Source of the DNA: Icerya purchasi
Taxonomy: Eukaryota; Arthropoda; Insecta; Hemiptera; Monophlebidae
Direction: 5' to 3'
DNA length: 64,000 bases
Assembly (NCBI GenBank): GCA_039619475.1
Contig: CM077116.1
Location: 370,478,294-370,542,293, forward strand
Part shown: piece by piece, positions 1 to 9,108 of the stretch
How the letters are laid out: each line of letters opens with the position of its first letter
Numbering within the stretch: the first letter of the stretch is position 1
Notes under the pieces: model-generated
What the model was told of the DNA's origin: nothing
Seen by the model: only the letters and a program-made list of their open reading frames with translations
The model's database searches: none
Program-made: the position numbers and the translations under genes

Positions 1-475
1 GCCAGTATGTTCCAAACAAAACTAAACAAGCCGAAGTCTTAAATTACTGGAAAAACGCGGGATAGTAGTTTACGGAGTCGGTATGTTTACCGCCATCTTC
101 CGATGAGGTCCAAATTATAAATGAATTCCGGCGATATTCATTTACTTCGTTTATCTCAGGCATTTCTTTCGACAATAGCAGAGATCGCGAGCACCATTGA
201 GTGACGAAAAACTGATTTAGAATCTCATGTTGTCGTAGTAGAGTTGTTCGAAGCGGTTAAATAATACACGATGTTGTGTTTCGCTCGGTTGATGTCAAAA
301 GTTCGGCTAGCGTTGCGTAGAGAATTATAATAAAATTTTGTTTATCCAGTCGATGTTTATACCAGTTTGTCGCGACATAGACTAGTATTTTTTTTCGCAT
401 GTTATATAGTTCTTTTATAATTTCGGTTGATTAAAGTAGTCTGCGTCCGGTTTTTATTTTATTTAATTTTCGTTT
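1..475. other. Spacer, no gene seen
   Basis: No repeat family, long reading frame or RNA gene was recognised here. It is the left flank into which the LINE at 483-2846 inserted. An in-frame stop near 463 lies just outside that element's open frame, which fits an element boundary close to 482. Confidence 0.5.
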
Positions 476-482
476 ATCTTAA

Positions 483-2846
483 CTTGGAATGACTTCTTCG
501 TCATTCCAACTCCGAAAAAAAATCAGTGTTCCTTCCGTCCTATCTCCCTAGCCTCATGTCTGCGCAAACTCTTTGAAGGTTTAATAAACAATCGTCTTGT
601 TTGGTGGCTTGAGCATAATAATCTAGTTCCTTCTAATATGTTCGGTTTTCGCCCCGGGCTTGGCCCGGTAGATTGCATCAGTACCTTCCTTGCAGATATC
701 TATAAATCATTCCTTTCTAAGAAATTTACTGTCGCTTCTTTTGTCGATGTCTGCTCTGCATTCGACAATGTGCATCTTCCTTCTCTGGGCTCCAAACTTC
801 TCTATCTTAATCTCCCACCGGTTTTTATCTCTCTTATACTCAACCTCTTTCAACATAGAACTCTTTATCTATCTTCTCCTTCTCTTTCCACCTCTAGATG
901 CGTCTATCGTGGGCTTCCCCAGGGATCCTGCCTTAGCCCCATTCTTTTTAATATTTACTCTTTCGATATTGCTTTGCTTCCTATTCCCTCTTTCTCTCTC
1001 CTTTTTGCTGATGACATTTTAGTTTATTCCACCTCAGATGATCTGTCCTCTGCCACCAACGAGTTAAACCATTCATTGTCCCATCTTAGCAATGCTCTAT
1101 CTACACTCCACCTCTCTCTTTCCCCTTCCAAGTCTTCCTGTATAATTTTTGCTCTCCGCCCCTTTAATCGTGCTTTTATAAACATCAACGTATCTGATAC
1201 ACCTATTCCCACTGTTAATTCCATATGTTATCTAGGTATTTTCTTAAATAGTCGCCTTACATTTCATGAACATATTAATTATATCTATAATTCCTCGATC
1301 AAAAGACTTAATCTCCTCAAATCTTTATCACCGCTCAGATGGGGTGGAGACCCGTGCATTCTATTAATTCTATATAAATCGATTATTCGGTCCAAACTCG
1401 ACTATTGTTCCTTCATTTATGGCAGTGCCTCCAAGTCTCTCCTTTCGAAACTTGACGCAATTCAGAATTCCTGCCTTCGCCTATGCATTGGTGCTTTAAG
1501 ATCTTCTCCTATTCCTGCGATTCTATCCGAATCTTCCACTCAACCTATTTCCATTCGTCGTTCACTCCTCGGTTATCGATTTTTAATAAAACGCCTCCCC
1601 ATTTTGTCATCCAATATTATCCCTTCCTATCTTTATATCAAAAATCACTGGCGCTTGGCGCCTCATAGAATTCCGATTTTATCGCATATAGCTGCTCGTG
1701 TTTCCAATTTTTCTCCCTACGTTTCCTCTTATAACAGTCTTCCTTACTTTTCTTTCGACTTTAATAGCATATGGCACCCCATCAATTTCTCCTCTCTTCC
1801 AGTCCGAGCTAATTGTTCCTCTCACAATGTAGTCAACTTCGAATTCTTTCAGCTGCTGAACTCTTCTTTTCCTTCCCATGCCTTAATCTTCTCGGATGGC
1901 TCCAAGAGTGATGGGGGCGTGGGTGGTGCGTATACGTCTCCTACGTTCCTACACTCTGAGTCCTTCAGACTTCCTTCCTTCTGCTCTATCTTCTCGGCCG
2001 AGTCGATCTCAATTCTTCGTGCAATTCATTTCATATCCTCTACGAGTGGAGTTCACAAATTCCTGATTGTCTCTGATTCCAAAGGCGTTCTTCAAGCCAT
2101 CTCCTCTCCTCCTTCTTATACTTCTGACGGTATCATCCTCTCTATCCGTTCTCTTGTCTCCTCTTTGTTCTCGTTCCGCTCCATTTCCATAGACTTTCTA
2201 TGGGTCCCTAGTCATTCCAATATTGAGGGAAATGACTCAGCTGACTCTTTAGCTCGCTCAGCCGCCCGCACTGGTCCTTTCCTCGACTCTTTCCCTTTCT
2301 CAGACATTCTTTCTCTATCACGCTCTAATCATTCCAGACTTTGGTCTGACATGTATCCATCTATATTCTCAAATCGCTTTTCTCAGTACCGTCTTATTCA
2401 ACCGGTTCCTAGTTTCCTGCCTTGGTTTCAATCTATTCCTATCTGTCGTCGTTCCACTGTTGTTTCCTTAATTAGGCTTAGAATCAATCATTCTCTTCTC
2501 CCCTCTTCTCGCTTTCGATTCGCTTTGTCCCCTTCTCCTTTCTGCTCTCTTCACGCTTCTGAGCCTTCTTGTATTTGTGATTCAAATCACATCCTATTCG
2601 AATGTTCAGCACTCTCTAACGAACGCTCTATTCTTTACACCCAACTTCTAGTTTTGGGTCTTCCTACTCCCTTTAACGCTACCTATATTCTTTCCTTCCC
2701 ATTGCCTTCAGTTATCCCATTGCTACTGTCCTTTGTCCTCTCCATTTCTGACCGCCTGGTTATTTAGTTATAACTGTTAATTTTTCATGTTGTTGGGTCA
2801 AGGCCGCTGGCGCGCCCAGGGTAGGGAAAAAAAAAAAAAAAAAAAT
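483..2846 (+). mobile_element. 5'-truncated non-LTR retrotransposon, I/LOA-like (copy 1)
   Basis: This is a LINE copy that starts inside the reverse transcriptase and runs to a 20-base A-tail at 2827-2846. The 7-bp sequence ATCTTAA sits at 476-482 and recurs across the tail end at 2846-2852; it reads as a target-site duplication and fixes both ends. The coding strand is strikingly rich in C and T. The last 60 bases before the tail can fold into a G/C-rich hairpin. A relative lies on the opposite strand at 3005-4944, so the two are tail to tail with about 150 bp between them. Placing it in the I/LOA group rests on an RNase H domain downstream of RT. Confidence 0.88.
485..2767 (+). CDS. Reverse transcriptase-RNase H polyprotein, N-terminally truncated
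   Basis: The frame is open from the element's first bases to TAG; the first Met is at 638, but the frame clearly starts earlier, with FFVIPTPKK and SFRPISLASC just upstream. Counting from the Met at 638, RT motifs are GFRPG (about residue 3), GLPQGSCLSP (about 94) and the catalytic FADD box with D125 and D126. RNase H follows, with D420 in SDGS, E455 in SAES, D480 in VSDSKG and D533 in EGNDSAD. A zinc-knuckle-like CxC-x3-H-x4-C lies near the C terminus. The endonuclease and ORF1 are missing. The protein would copy its own RNA at a nicked target, but this copy cannot be autonomous. No stop or frameshift was found, so insertion looks recent. Confidence 0.9.
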   Translation, partial: WNDFFVIPTPKKNQCSFRPISLASCLRKLFEGLINNRLVWWLEHNNLVPSNMFGFRPGLGPVDCISTFLADIYKSFLSKKFTVASFVDVCSAFDNVHLPSLGSKLLYLNLPPVFISLILNLFQHRTLYLSSPSLSTSRCVYRGLPQGSCLSPILFNIYSFDIALLPIPSFSLLFADDILVYSTSDDLSSATNELNHSLSHLSNALSTLHLSLSPSKSSCIIFALRPFNRAFININVSDTPIPTVNSICYLGIFLNSRLTFHEHINYIYNSSIKRLNLLKSLSPLRWGGDPCILLILYKSIIRSKLDYCSFIYGSASKSLLSKLDAIQNSCLRLCIGALRSSPIPAILSESSTQPISIRRSLLGYRFLIKRLPILSSNIIPSYLYIKNHWRLAPHRIPILSHIAARVSNFSPYVSSYNSLPYFSFDFNSIWHPINFSSLPVRANCSSHNVVNFEFFQLLNSSFPSHALIFSDGSKSDGGVGGAYTSPTFLHSESFRLPSFCSIFSAESISILRAIHFISSTSGVHKFLIVSDSKGVLQAISSPPSYTSDGIILSIRSLVSSLFSFRSISIDFLWVPSHSNIEGNDSADSLARSAARTGPFLDSFPFSDILSLSRSNHSRLWSDMYPSIFSNRFSQYRLIQPVPSFLPWFQSIPICRRSTVVSLIRLRINHSLLPSSRFRFALSPSPFCSLHASEPSCICDSNHILFECSALSNERSILYTQLLVLGLPTPFNATYILSFPLPSVIPLLLSFVLSISDRLVI

Positions 2847-2852
2847 CTTAAA

Positions 2853-3002
2853 CATTATTCGTTTTTTTTTTACTGCGAAGGACACTGGGCCCAATAAGTG
2901 TAAGGGGGGATATTTATTGCGCCGACTGTTATTAACAAAAAATAAATAATTAATTAAAGCAGTATATAAATTCTAATGCTCGGAATTAAATAAGGAGTAA
3001 AT

Positions 3003-3004
<2 letters not shown>
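2853..3004. other. Spacer between two tail-to-tail LINEs
   Basis: About 150 bp of target DNA separates the two insertions. It ends in the 13-bp sequence AAGGAGTAAATCT (2992-3004), one half of the duplication made by the minus-strand element. Nothing else was recognised. Confidence 0.6.
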
Positions 3005-3035
<31 letters not shown>

Positions 3036-4944
3036 CCCCTTTGGGCATATCAACAAAGGATCTTCGCCCAGAAACGAAAGGAAGGAGAAGGATCAGTTAA
3101 ATGTAGATTCGGTCAGCTATTGATAAGATAAAGGAACTGAGGATAGGAACAACTGAGATCGACGGAAACGATAAGATATACGAGGCACAATAAGGAGTAG
3201 GGAGTTTGAGTGACAGCAGATTGGAATACAAAGAGGTACGTTCGTTCACGAGGGATGGACATTCAAAGAGGATATGGTCAGGATCACAGACGGCTACGTC
3301 GTCAGGATGAAGAGGGCAATAAGGGGAAAGAGCGAGATGAAAACGAAAGCGTGAGGAAGGAAGAAGAGTATGATTCAGACGTAAACGGATAATAGGAACA
3401 ATAACGGAGCGGTGAAGCGAAGGAAAATCGTAAAACCAAGGCCGCGTGGGAAGATTAGGTTGGATGGAAAAATAAAAGGAAGAATGATTAGAAAAGGAGG
3501 AAACGTAAAAATCTGACCAAAATCTAACATGAAACTTTTTGCACAATGGGAGTAAATTCGAAACGGGAATTTTAGAGAAAAAAAAGCGGGAGGATACAGC
3601 AATCTGAGCCAAAGAATCAGCCATTTCGTTACCCTCTATCCCCATATGACTGGGGACCCAGAGCATTTCAATGCGGATAGCGTGAAGTGAGAAGAGAGTG
3701 TGAATGAGAGAGCGAATACGGAGGATGAAAAGGTCAGAGGAGTGAGAGGGGAAATGAGAGGAAATAGCTTTAAGAGCACACATGGAGTCAGAGATAATTA
3801 AAAATTTAGAAGAAGAACGATGTGAGGAAATATGGATTATGGCACGTAAAATGGCCGTTAACTCGGCCGTAAAGATAGTACAAAAGGAAGGGAGACGAAA
3901 AGATTCAGAGAAATTAATGCTCGGAATGATGAAAGAAGCTCCAACTCCATTAGGCCCCTTCGAACCATCCGTAAAAATAGCAATATGGGAAGGAAAACGG
4001 GATTCGATATAACTATGGAATTCCTGTATAACTGTTGGATAGGAAAGGGATTTGGAGGAAAAAGGAAAGTAGAATACATTGGGAGGATTGGAGAGATCTG
4101 CAAAATTGAAAGAAAAGTAAGGGAGATTGTTATAGGAAATTGTGCAGGATAAAAAGGAATTCAGCCGCAAAGCAATGTGGGCTAGAATAGGAATTTTCTT
4201 GGGAGTAAAACGCCAGTTTTGCAGAATAGAAAGATACGAAGGAATAAGTTTGGAGGATGATAACGGTAAGCGTTTACACAAGAAACGATAACCTAAATAG
4301 GATCTGCGAATGAAAAGGGGAGGCGAGTTAGACTCAGCGAGAACTGCTGGTACTCGAGAAGATCTAAGAACACCAAGGCAAAGACGAATACAAGAATTTT
4401 GAATTATATCCAGCTTGGAAAGAAGTGATTTTGAGGCAGAGCCATAGATAAAGGAACAGTAGTCGAATTTGGAACGGATAATCGAATTGTACAAGGAAAT
4501 AAGGAGAAAGGGATCGCCTCCCCATTTTGTTGGAGAAAGAGCTTTCAGTAAGTTTAGTCTTTTAAGGGCAGAAGAGGAAAGGAAATTAATATGTTCATAA
4601 AAGGAGAGACGACTATTGAGAAATACACCGAGATAGCAGAAGCATTCCCTACGAGGGATAAGATTGGAGTTTAAGGATACAGAGACTAAAGCGGGATTAA
4701 AAGGACGAAGAGAAAAGACAATACAAGAGGATTTTAAAGGGGAAATAGAAAGGTTCAAAGAGGAAAGAGTTTGTTCCAAAGTAGCTAGAGACGAATTAAC
4801 ACTTTCGTTAGCATCTACGATATCACGGGATGAGGAAAAGAGAAGAATGTCATCGGCAAAAAATAAGGAAGAGGAGTTCATAGAAAGAGAAGCAACAGAA
4901 ATAGTATAAATATTAAAAAGAGTAGGACTAAGGCAGGATCCTTG
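3005..4944 (-). mobile_element. 5'-truncated non-LTR retrotransposon, I/LOA-like (copy 2)
   Basis: This is a second copy of the RT-RNase H LINE family, reading right to left, with its A-tail seen as a T-run from 3004 to about 3031. The 13-bp AAGGAGTAAATCT at 2992-3004 is repeated exactly at 4945-4957, just outside the truncated 5' end: a clear target-site duplication. The 3' UTR differs from that of copy 1, and the proteins look roughly 60% identical by eye, so the two are separate subfamilies and not a duplicated segment. Confidence 0.9.
3097..4944 (-). CDS. Reverse transcriptase C-terminal part plus RNase H, truncated
   Basis: The frame opens at the element's first base with QGSCLSPTLFNIY, the middle of RT motif B, so most of the RT fingers are absent. 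The first Met is at 4881, followed at once by the FADD box. The thumb region contains KWGGDP and DYCSFIYGSASKSLLSKLD, shared with copy 1. An RNase H domain follows with IFTDGS (about residue 305), TAELTAILRA, IISDS and VPSHMGIEGNEMADSLA. A CxLHPDDxxxCDPDHILFEC zinc-binding-like segment closes the protein. The frame is uninterrupted for about 615 codons. Without its N-terminal half it is not expected to be an active enzyme. Confidence 0.88.
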   Translation of the reverse strand, partial: QGSCLSPTLFNIYTISVASLSMNSSSLFFADDILLFSSSRDIVDANESVNSSLATLEQTLSSLNLSISPLKSSCIVFSLRPFNPALVSVSLNSNLIPRRECFCYLGVFLNSRLSFYEHINFLSSSALKRLNLLKALSPTKWGGDPFLLISLYNSIIRSKFDYCSFIYGSASKSLLSKLDIIQNSCIRLCLGVLRSSRVPAVLAESNSPPLFIRRSYLGYRFLCKRLPLSSSKLIPSYLSILQNWRFTPKKIPILAHIALRLNSFLSCTISYNNLPYFSFNFADLSNPPNVFYFPFSSKSLSYPTVIQEFHSYIESRFPSHIAIFTDGSKGPNGVGASFIIPSINFSESFRLPSFCTIFTAELTAILRAIIHISSHRSSSKFLIISDSMCALKAISSHFPSHSSDLFILRIRSLIHTLFSLHAIRIEMLWVPSHMGIEGNEMADSLAQIAVSSRFFFSKIPVSNLLPLCKKFHVRFWSDFYVSSFSNHSSFYFSIQPNLPTRPWFYDFPSLHRSVIVPIIRLRLNHTLLPSSRFRFHLALSPYCPLHPDDVAVCDPDHILFECPSLVNERTSLYSNLLSLKLPTPYCASYILSFPSISVVPILSSFILSIADRIYI

Positions 4945-4957
4945 AAGGAGTAAATCT

Positions 4958-6440
4958 GACAGAGTCGCGTTTTAGTAGTCCGGCCACAACGTAATACGAA
5001 TTCATTTTAATTACATATCATAGAAACATATTTCATTCCCCGTACTCCCAGACACTCCGGCAATCTGAACCAAAGCCAGACTCAAAGCTCAGTGTATTTG
5101 TGGAATTTGAGATCGGACTCAATCGTACCGCTCTTTTTTCTTTTCCGTTATCGTATGTGATAATTGTAATTAGAGTTTGCGTTCGGCCGATGCAGAAAAT
5201 TGGATAAAGTCGATATTTCAGTGTTTTTGCTAAATGTTTAACGTTGTTCTAATTCAAATTGGAATTTTTATTTCTTTTGTAATCTTTATTTTACAAAAAA
5301 AAAAAAAAAAGAAAAGCAACTCTATCGCGCGCATATTAATTTGTTAATGAATTTGATTAATCTTAAAATCATGTTCAACAATTCGGCGTTTTTAGTGAAC
5401 GTCCAGTAAGTGCGTTTCAAATATCGATTTATATCGACTTTTTCCATGAGTACACTTTTTTTGAACGGACTATATGTATATTGACAGTTGCTTGTTCACA
5501 CTGCGGATAATTATCACTACAGTGTTACCACGTTGTTGCTATGTACGAAATGGCAGAATCGATAGAAAATTTTACATTTTCATCCAGACAAAATTATTAG
5601 AAAAACTGCAAAGCTGAATTTCCCAATTTTTAGCTATCATAAGCCTATCATTTCGTACTTAAACTATACTAATGTTTAATGTTTAAAGTTTCCGTAATGT
5701 TTTTAATATAACTTAATTTTATTTATATACCGTTCGACAACCTGTCGCTTATACGAATATTATTAATTTATTCATTTCAAAATGCAATCACTTCCTTACG
5801 CAAACTCGTTTTAATCACTCTAGCACTGTTCAGCTTCGTACTTATGATGGCAACTGCAAGAAGGTTTCCGAGATCAGTATCGCTGCTTTCATCCATCAGC
5901 GTGCTTCCTTTTCAGATCTGTTTGCCCGTAGGAAATGCCGAAACTGGATACGTCTTTCCTTTTGGAAAAATTCTTACTCCTGCTATTCCCCAAATTCGGA
6001 AAATGGCTCGGAGTTTTAAACTTCCTAATTCGCAACATCCGTCCCGTCTCAAATAACAATTTATTAAGAAATATTAACAATCGTATGATTAAACTGATCA
6101 AATGGCGAAGGTTGAGCCAAAATAAATCTCACTTCCGATACACTAACATCCTTTACCGATACACTCGCCCCCTAGTTACGTTCCCTCTTTCGATGAAGTA
6201 AACCCTCTCTCTTCCATGTTGTACTTTTCACTTCCTCACACTTAATTTCCAATAAACTTCTTTATTCAATACAAAATTTCTCTTATTTCAGCTGCCCAGG
6301 AATCCTTGATCCTAAAAATCTTTCCAATTTCGCGCTTAAAATTCTTCTTCATACCTTCAACTGTTTTCTTCTTCTCAAAATTTATTCCTACTACCTGGAA
6401 TTATTTTATAATTAGTCCTATTTCGAAGAAAATCCTAACT
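4958..6440. other. Spacer, no gene seen
   Basis: This is AT-rich sequence with short A-runs. The stretch 5850-6060 has several overlapping short open frames and is less AT-rich, but no domain was recognised in any of them. Confidence 0.45.
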
Positions 6441-7790
6441 TCCTTTTTTTTTTTCAAATCCCCAAAATTTTAAGAGGGAGAAAGGGCAAAACTCCATTTT
6501 TGAGAAAACCAAAAATCACGCTACAATTCCAACGAATCGTAAATATCACGTGTAATTTCATGTGAATATAATGTATATACTGAAAATGTCAAATAATTGA
6601 AAATTCAAACTTTACGGAATGAAAAAAAGTTAAAATCCGTTCCCCAAAAAATACAAAAACTGTTATAGTTTTGCTGCAAATGGGTTTACCGAATTATAAT
6701 TTTGCACGAAAATACCTTATATATGGTCTACCAAATGTACGTAAATTATTTTTTAAATCTTCAAAATTTTTTAAGGGCTGAAAAGGTGTTAAAACCTATT
6801 TCCCGAAGAATTACACAAACTGCAATATTTTTGGTGCAAATCTTAATTGTAATTTTGTATAAAGATATCTCATATGGTGTACTAGAACTGTGCAAATTTT
6901 TTTTTCCATCCTCAAAATTTAAGGAGGGAAAAGGGCAGAACCTCGTTTTCGAGAAAACCAAATATCATGTTACAGTCCAAACAAATCGTGATTATCGTGT
7001 GTAATTTCATGCGAATATAATGTATATGCTGAAGATGTTAAATAAGAACGTTTTTTTTTGAAAATCCGAACTTTAAAAGGGGAAAAGGGATTAAAAACCG
7101 TTTCCGAAAAAGAAAAAAAAACAAAACACAAACCGTTATGTTTTTGGTGCAAATGGGTTTACCGAATTGTAATTTCGCATAAAGCTATTTCATATGGTGC
7201 ACTAAAAGCGTGCAAAATTGTTTTTTATTCCCAAAATTTTAGGGGAAAAAGGGCGGAATCCCATTTTTGAGAAAACCAAAAATCACGCTGCGGTCTAAAC
7301 GAATCGTAATTATCAATGTGAATACAGAACGCTTTTTTAAAAATTTGAACCTGAACACGTAGAAAGGGATAAAAAACCATTTTCCAAAAAAGACACAAAC
7401 TGTTAAATTTTCAGTAGAAATAATAATATTCTTTATATGGCATACCAAAAGTTGTTTTAAGTACCCTAAAGTTTAATCGTATCAAAAGCTTCACCCCCTT
7501 TTTTGGCATTATATAATAATTACGCCTCAGCCGAAACAATTTGAACCGGTTATCGGAAAGTCCATTTGAACGTATGATATATAGGGGAAATATTAAATGA
7601 GAAAGATTTTTTGAAAAATTTCACTTTACGAGGTGAAAAATGGTTAAAAACTGTTTTTAAAAAATAATGAAAGTGTTGTACCTTCGTAATAAATAAGTTT
7701 ACCGTATTATAATTTTTATGAAGGTTGTTCTACTTTTTTTTTTGTACTTCGGAATTTTAAGAGTGAGAAGAGGTTTTTTTTTTTTTTGAT
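6440..7790. repeat. Diverged tandem repeat array, about five irregular units
   Basis: The same ordered landmarks recur: GAGAAAACC at about 6502, 6951 and 7269; a phrase like TTTTTGGTGCAAAT at about 6670, 6831, 7144 and weakly 7403; and an AAAAACCGTTTCC-like phrase just before each of these, with a last decayed one near 7635. Spacing is uneven (about 450 then 320; about 160, 313, 260), so some units lack the segment between the two landmarks. No intact frame is shared by the units. This looks like an old satellite or the remains of an internally repeated transposon. Confidence 0.72.
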
Positions 7791-8948
7791 TTATAATCTA
7801 TTTTTAGGAAAACTTATTAACATCCAGAAAGAAGTGGACTTTATATATTTAGCTTGGTTTCAGATTGAAGTGGTTTAGAAACTGAAACTATTTAAAATTC
7901 AAATAGATTATTATTATTAAGAGAGGACAGAAATATTTCTGTTAAACAGTTTATATCGTATCTAAAAAAAGTAAGAAAACTTACATACCACTATCAGAGA
8001 GTGCTGTGTTGCGAGTATTTGTATATTTTAAAAGGGAAGAATTGGGGGGTTTAATTTGATTACGATGTTTTTTTTCTCTTGAGCGATTCCACATGGTTCT
8101 CTTCCCGATTTAGTTTCTTTTTTTCGGTTCGTTTAGTATTTTATAACAGCGTAGACAATATGGTGTTTCAAGGAAAATTAAACTGTTTTTATTATACCAA
8201 TCAATTCTTTTCTGTCTTGTCAGCATTCGTTTCAAATTTGTTTCGATCTACATATTCTTATCGTATCGTTTACATGGAAATTGTTTTGTTTTCGTAAATT
8301 TTATTTGTTATATTTTAATCGTTTAAAACCATATGTTTTATTTAATTTTTATAAATTACCTGGCCATGCAAAACAGCTGTATACATTTTTTTAATCAACT
8401 GTTTAATTTTCTTTTTCCTAATTTGCTACGAGGAATGTTATTTATACTCAAATTTAAAATCCTTACTCAACTATTGAAGTTTGCTGTTGCGATAATAAAT
8501 TAATTTTAACGAAAAGCTCGGGAGGACAGATTGGTTGAAAGATATGAGTGAAGATGTTCTCTTAAATATGTAATTATAGAAGATCACCGTGTAAATAACT
8601 CTTTCGAAACGACGGCTGTGTATTCTAGTTGAGCAAAACTTTTTGTTAGATCACGACGGACAGGTTACACAGAAAGATCGACAATATTCAGCTAAACGTG
8701 AAACGTAGTGAAGTCTATTTTTTGTTGAATAGTGATAAACATGTTTCTCAAAGAAAGAAAGAATTCTCACATAAATACAATTTCAGATAAAACAAATATT
8801 TTTTTACGAATTTCCAAGTACAGATTTAAACGGGCATTAATATATGAGCGGATAAATTTGATACTAATATTATTATATCGAAGTTGGGGAAAAAGCCTTT
8901 GAAGTTTCACTTCTGCCTTGTGCCCCGAGTCATATTTCGATCTTTTTC
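7791..8948. other. Spacer, no gene seen
   Basis: AT-rich sequence with many T-runs. Nothing was recognised. It ends at 8949-8960 with GAATTAGAATTT, the left target-site duplication of the Jockey-type element. Confidence 0.45.
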
Positions 8949-8955
8949 GAATTAG

Positions 8956-9000
<45 letters not shown>

Positions 9001-9108
9001 CAAATTGCTCCTAGCTGATAACAGCTATCTGGCAATTTTAGTATTAGAGCGTAACATTGAGTAGCACTCTATCCAGCGATAGGTGCAGAAGATTACTTTT
9101 CCTTTTTG

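Noticed and set aside
1000..1020. CTGATGA in the LINE at 1006-1012, and a similar GCTGATGATG near 34754
   Set aside because: These encode the Ala-Asp-Asp of the RT active site; no GAAA box or pairing flanks follow, so they are not ribozyme cores.
5844..6201. Cluster of overlapping 70-88-codon frames
   Set aside because: Frames on both strands are open because the patch is less AT-rich; no motif could be recognised.
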